Part shown: piece after piece, positions 47,416 to 50,017 of the stretch
Numbering within the stretch: the stretch's first letter is position 1
Layout of the letters: each line of letters opens with the position of its first letter
Origin: Acidobacteriota bacterium
GTDB taxonomy: Bacteria; Acidobacteriota; Vicinamibacteria; Fen-336
Direction of reading: 5' to 3'
Length of the DNA: 50,017 nt
NCBI GenBank assembly: GCA_022340585.1
Contig: JAJDNS010000161.1
Location: forward strand, 1 to 50,017
Made by a program: the position numbers and the translations under genes
The notes under the pieces: model-generated
Seen by the model: only the letters and a program-made list of their open reading frames with translations
Databases searched by the model: none
What the model was told of the DNA's origin: nothing

Positions 47416-49791
47416 ATGACCCATCCCCACCTCGATCCCCGCCGGTCGATCGAAGAGCGCGCGAGCGATCTCCTCGGCCGCATGACGCTCGAGGAGAAGG
47501 CGGCGCAGATGCACGCGCTGTGGCTGCTCCTCTCCGAGGACGGCGAGCACCGTCCCCGCCAGGACGACTTCACCGGGGGCACCGACCCGGCGGCGGTGAA
47601 GGCGGCCCTGCGCAACGGCCTCGGCCAGATCTCCCGCCCCCTCGGCAGCCACGGGGTCGAGCCGCGCGCCGGCGTGCGCGCCCTCAACCGGCTGCAGAAG
47701 CTCCTCGTGGAGGAGACCCGCCTCGGGATCCCCGCGATCTCCCACGAGGAGTGCCTGGTCGGCCTCATGATCCGGGGCGCCACGATGTTCCCCTCGGCCC
47801 TTGCCTACGGGGCGACGTGGAACCCCGACCTGATCGAGCACACGGCCGGGGCGATCGGGAGCGAGGCCCGCAGCGTGGGCTGCCACCAGGGTCTGGCGCC
47901 GGTCCTCGACGTCTCTCGTGACGTGCGCTGGGGTCGCACCGAGGAGACCTTCGGCGAGGATCCGTACCTCGTGGGCGTCCTCGGCACGCGCTTCGTCCGT
48001 GGGCTGCAGGGCGAGAAGCGCGACCTCCTCGCCACCCTCAAGCACTTCGCCGGCCACTCCTGGAGCGAGGGCGGGCGCAACCACGGCCCGGTGCACCTCG
48101 GCTGGCGAGAGCTCAACGACGTCTTCCTCCTCCCGTTCGAGATGGCGGTGGCGCAGGGCCACGCCGGCTCGGTCATGCCCGCCTACCACGACATCGACAA
48201 CGAGTCTGTCCACGCCTCGCGTCACCTGCTCACCGACGTGCTCCGGACGGAGTGGGGCTTCGACGGGCTGATCGTGGCCGACTACATCGGCATCAGCCTC
48301 CTCTACCAGCACCACAACCTCGCCCGCGACCGCGCCGAGGCCGCTGCCCTGGCCTTTGGCGCCGGGATCGACGTCGAGCTGCCGGCCGACGACTGCGTCG
48401 CCTCCCTCGGCGAGGCCGTCTCGCGGGGCCTCCTCTCGATGGAGACGATCGACGCGATCGTGAAGCGGGTCCTCGCCGAGAAGCTGCGGCTGGGTCTCTT
48501 CGAGCGACCCTACGCCGACGAGGGGAAGATCGAGCTGCAGTCGGCCTCCACCGTCGCCCTCGCCCGCGAGGTGGCGCGCCAGTCGGTGGTCGTCCTCGAG
48601 AACCGGGGCCTGCTCCCTCTCGATCCCGCCGGCGGCCAGCGGGTGGCGCTCATCGGACCGACCGCGGACGACCCGCTCGCACCGTTGTGCGGGTACAGCT
48701 TCCCCGCGCACCTGATACTGAACGACGCGGGCGAGTCCGCCTCCCAGGTCGTCACGCCGCGCGCCGCGTTCGAGAAGGCCTTCGGGGCCCACCGGGTCGC
48801 CTACGCGCCGGGCTGCTCCATCATCGAGGAGCGCCGGTACGGCTCGCCGGTCTTCCCCGGCGACGTGGAGAAGAGCACCGCCCTCGAGCAGCCGTCGCCC
48901 CTCTCGACGCGAACCGACCTCATCCCCGCCGCGGTGGCCAGCGCCCAGGCGGCCGACGTGGCCGTGGTGTGCGTCGGTGACCTCGCCGGCCTCTTCCAGA
49001 CCGGCACCGTCGGGGAGGGGTCCGACGCCGACTCCCTCGACCTGCCGGGTGTCCAGCAGCAGCTCCTCGAGGCGGTGGCCGCCACCGGCAAGCCGATGGT
49101 GGTGGTCCTCACGAGCGGGCGGCCGTACAACCTCGGGGGGCTCGAAGACGGGGTCGCCGCGTTCGTCTGGGCCTTCGCGGGTGGCCAGGAGGGCGGCCCC
49201 GCCCTCGTCGACGTGCTGACCGGCGCCGCCGAGCCCTCGGGCCGGCTCCCCGTCTCCGTGCCGCGGAACGTCGGGGCCGTTCCGTACTACTACAACCACA
49301 AGATGAAGAGCGCGGGAACGCCGATTGCCCGGCACTTCGGCACGCGCTACCCGTTCGGCTTCGGCCGCTCGTACACGTCGTTCGAGCTCGCCGACCTCGA
49401 GCTCGACGCCAGCGAGGTGGACACAGCCGGCGAGATCCGCGTGCGGTTCGCCGTGGACAACGCCGGCGCGCGCGGGGGGGTCGCGGTTCCCCAGCTCTAC
49501 GTGCGCGACCTCCTCGCCTCGGTGGTGCGCCCGGTCAAGGAGCTGAAGGCCTTCGGGCGGGTCGAGCTCGAGCCCGGCGAGCGGGCGCGGGTCGCCTTCG
49601 CGGTCCCCGCCGACATGCTGGGCTTCACCGGCCTCGAAGGTCGGAGGATCGTCGAGCCGGGCGAGGTCGAGCTGCAGGTGGGCCTCTCGAGCGCGGACAT
49701 TCGCCTCCGGGCCACCGTCACCCTGACCGGGGAGACCCGCACGCTCGGGCGCGGCTGGCGCATGGAGAGCCGCTGCACCCTCGAGCGCTGA
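47416..49791 (+). CDS. Cytoplasmic GH3 glycosidase (beta-xylosidase/beta-glucosidase type)
   Basis: The 791-residue protein lacks a signal peptide and starts directly with a GH3 barrel (RMTLEEKAAQM, then SRDVRWGRTEETFGEDPYLV and LKHFAGHSWSEGG). The nucleophile is Asp289 in DGLIVADYIG. The second sugar domain has EGSDADSLDLPGVQQQLL and FAGGQEGGPALVDVL, and a fibronectin type III-like domain ends the protein (PQLYVRDLLASVVRPVKELK). It differs from the exported GH3 at 15759: no PA14 insert, different location. ATG 47416 follows CCGGAGGCC; an upstream in-frame start lacks a signal. A GPH-type symporter gene follows, suggesting that oligosaccharides are imported and then split inside the cell. Confidence 0.9.
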   Translation: MTHPHLDPRRSIEERASDLLGRMTLEEKAAQMHALWLLLSEDGEHRPRQDDFTGGTDPAAVKAALRNGLGQISRPLGSHGVEPRAGVRALNRLQKLLVEETRLGIPAISHEECLVGLMIRGATMFPSALAYGATWNPDLIEHTAGAIGSEARSVGCHQGLAPVLDVSRDVRWGRTEETFGEDPYLVGVLGTRFVRGLQGEKRDLLATLKHFAGHSWSEGGRNHGPVHLGWRELNDVFLLPFEMAVAQGHAGSVMPAYHDIDNESVHASRHLLTDVLRTEWGFDGLIVADYIGISLLYQHHNLARDRAEAAALAFGAGIDVELPADDCVASLGEAVSRGLLSMETIDAIVKRVLAEKLRLGLFERPYADEGKIELQSASTVALAREVARQSVVVLENRGLLPLDPAGGQRVALIGPTADDPLAPLCGYSFPAHLILNDAGESASQVVTPRAAFEKAFGAHRVAYAPGCSIIEERRYGSPVFPGDVEKSTALEQPSPLSTRTDLIPAAVASAQAADVAVVCVGDLAGLFQTGTVGEGSDADSLDLPGVQQQLLEAVAATGKPMVVVLTSGRPYNLGGLEDGVAAFVWAFAGGQEGGPALVDVLTGAAEPSGRLPVSVPRNVGAVPYYYNHKMKSAGTPIARHFGTRYPFGFGRSYTSFELADLELDASEVDTAGEIRVRFAVDNAGARGGVAVPQLYVRDLLASVVRPVKELKAFGRVELEPGERARVAFAVPADMLGFTGLEGRRIVEPGEVELQVGLSSADIRLRATVTLTGETRTLGRGWRMESRCTLER

Positions 49792-49813
49792 CGTGAGCCC
49801 TCGTCGAAGGTCG

Positions 49814-49842
49814 TTGACAGAACCCGGGGGCGCCGGTATCGT
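49814..49842 (+). promoter_or_regulatory. Sigma-70-type promoter for the symporter gene
   Basis: TTGACA (49814-49819), a perfect -35 box, and TATCGT (49837-49842) are separated by 17 bases, in the 102-base gap after the GH3 gene. The leader to ATG 49894 is about 45 bases and includes GAAGGAGCC. It is the best promoter match in the window. Confidence 0.65.
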
Positions 49843-49893
49843 CCCGGAGCGTCGCGTGCCCCGCCTCCCGCATCCTCCACCGAAGGAGCCGGC

Positions 49894-50017
49894 ATGACTA
49901 CCCAGGGCGAGAAGCTCTCGATCCGCGAGAAGATCGGCTACGCCGTCGGCGACACCGCCTCGAACCTCTACTTCCAGACGTTCCTGCTCTTCATCCCCAT
50001 CTTCTACACCGACGTGG
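49894..50017 (+). CDS. GPH-type (MelB-like) sugar:cation symporter, 5' end only
   Basis: The window ends after 41 codons. The visible part, EKLSIREKIGYAVGDTASNL and then YFQTFLLFIPIFYTDV, is the conserved opening of glycoside-pentoside-hexuronide:cation symporters, with the first membrane helix beginning. ATG 49894 follows AAGGAGCC. Next to a cytoplasmic GH3 enzyme it probably imports xylosides or other short glycosides. Confidence 0.8.
   Translation, partial: MTTQGEKLSIREKIGYAVGDTASNLYFQTFLLFIPIFYTDV

Noticed and set aside
44082..47921. A 1279-codon plus-strand open frame opposite the fusion gene
   Set aside because: It is antisense to the transporter and the beta-lactamase-tannase gene, both with clear motifs, and has no recognisable domain.
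1..50017. tRNA, rRNA or prophage genes
   Set aside because: I saw no cloverleaf-like conserved boxes, rRNA signatures, integrase or phage structural genes.

Overview
The window is high-GC bacterial DNA, coding almost throughout, from what looks like an environmental, probably saprotrophic Gram-negative. The best guess is Acidobacteriota. Reasons: an Oar-like TonB-dependent receptor, many Tat-exported enzymes of families common in that phylum, a Ser/Thr kinase fused to an ATPase/TPR module, PadR plus a permease-prefix protein, and a dispersed repeat built on TCATTCCGAG / CGAGGAATCTG. This rests on gene style; there is no rRNA marker, and Gemmatimonadota or Planctomycetota-like lineages are not excluded. 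No rRNA, tRNA, CRISPR array or intact insertion sequence was seen.

Layout. 1-2.7 kb: repeats, a broken Gfo/Idh/MocA gene joined to a broken DUF4440 gene, and an intact Tat-exported Gfo/Idh/MocA oxidoreductase. 2.7-5.6 kb: a palindrome-rich stretch, then three tightly packed genes, two tandem seven-helix proteins resembling fungal Pyr4/PaxB-type terpene cyclases and an MpaB/Lcp-type (DUF2236) oxygenase. 5.6-9.7 kb: a 1364-residue kinase / degenerate cyclase / AAA ATPase / TPR protein. 9.8-18.4 kb: a pentose or hemicellulose island (GH43, 2-oxoglutarate-semialdehyde-type dehydrogenase, two enolase-superfamily sugar-acid enzymes, GH3). 18.4-19.9 kb: scarred DNA with remnants of an IS91-type transposase, a PadR regulator and a DUF3604 protein. 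19.9-28.2 kb: mostly housekeeping and envelope genes (Omp85-like protein, AI-2E family transporter, isocitrate dehydrogenase family, aminotransferase, tetraheme cytochrome, MBL-fold protein, TrxC, beta-propeller). 28.3-33.0 kb: Oar-like TonB receptor and a Tat-exported lactonase. 33.2-35.0 kb: TauE/SafE transporter overlapping a TIGR02186-like protein. 35.0-40.6 kb: a CE15 glucuronoyl esterase fused to an SGNH hydrolase, a Tat-exported enolase-superfamily enzyme, a Tat-exported sugar isomerase/epimerase-like protein and a secreted amidohydrolase. 40.7-41.3 kb: a Doc/ribbon-helix-helix toxin-antitoxin pair. 41.4-44.3 kb: an AtuA / AtuA-related / CitMHS transporter operon. 44.4-50.0 kb: a serine beta-lactamase-tannase fusion, a cytoplasmic GH3 enzyme and the start of a GPH-type sugar symporter.

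How it fits together. Much of the window suits attack on hemicellulose and its lignin ester links: CE15 would cut glucuronoyl esters, the tannase/feruloyl esterase-like domain aromatic esters, GH43/GH3 enzymes would release pentoses, a GPH symporter could import xylosides, and sugar-acid dehydratases plus the semialdehyde dehydrogenase could feed an oxidative pentose route to 2-oxoglutarate. This is inference from families.

The best candidate for something undescribed is the Pyr4-like / Pyr4-like / MpaB-like trio (3024-5567). Next come the two esterase fusions and a cluster of Tat-exported versions of enzyme families that are usually cytosolic. Several junctions where unrelated gene fragments abut (about 1178, 19647 and 19828) indicate real deletions or assembly chimeras and should be checked against reads before being given biological meaning.
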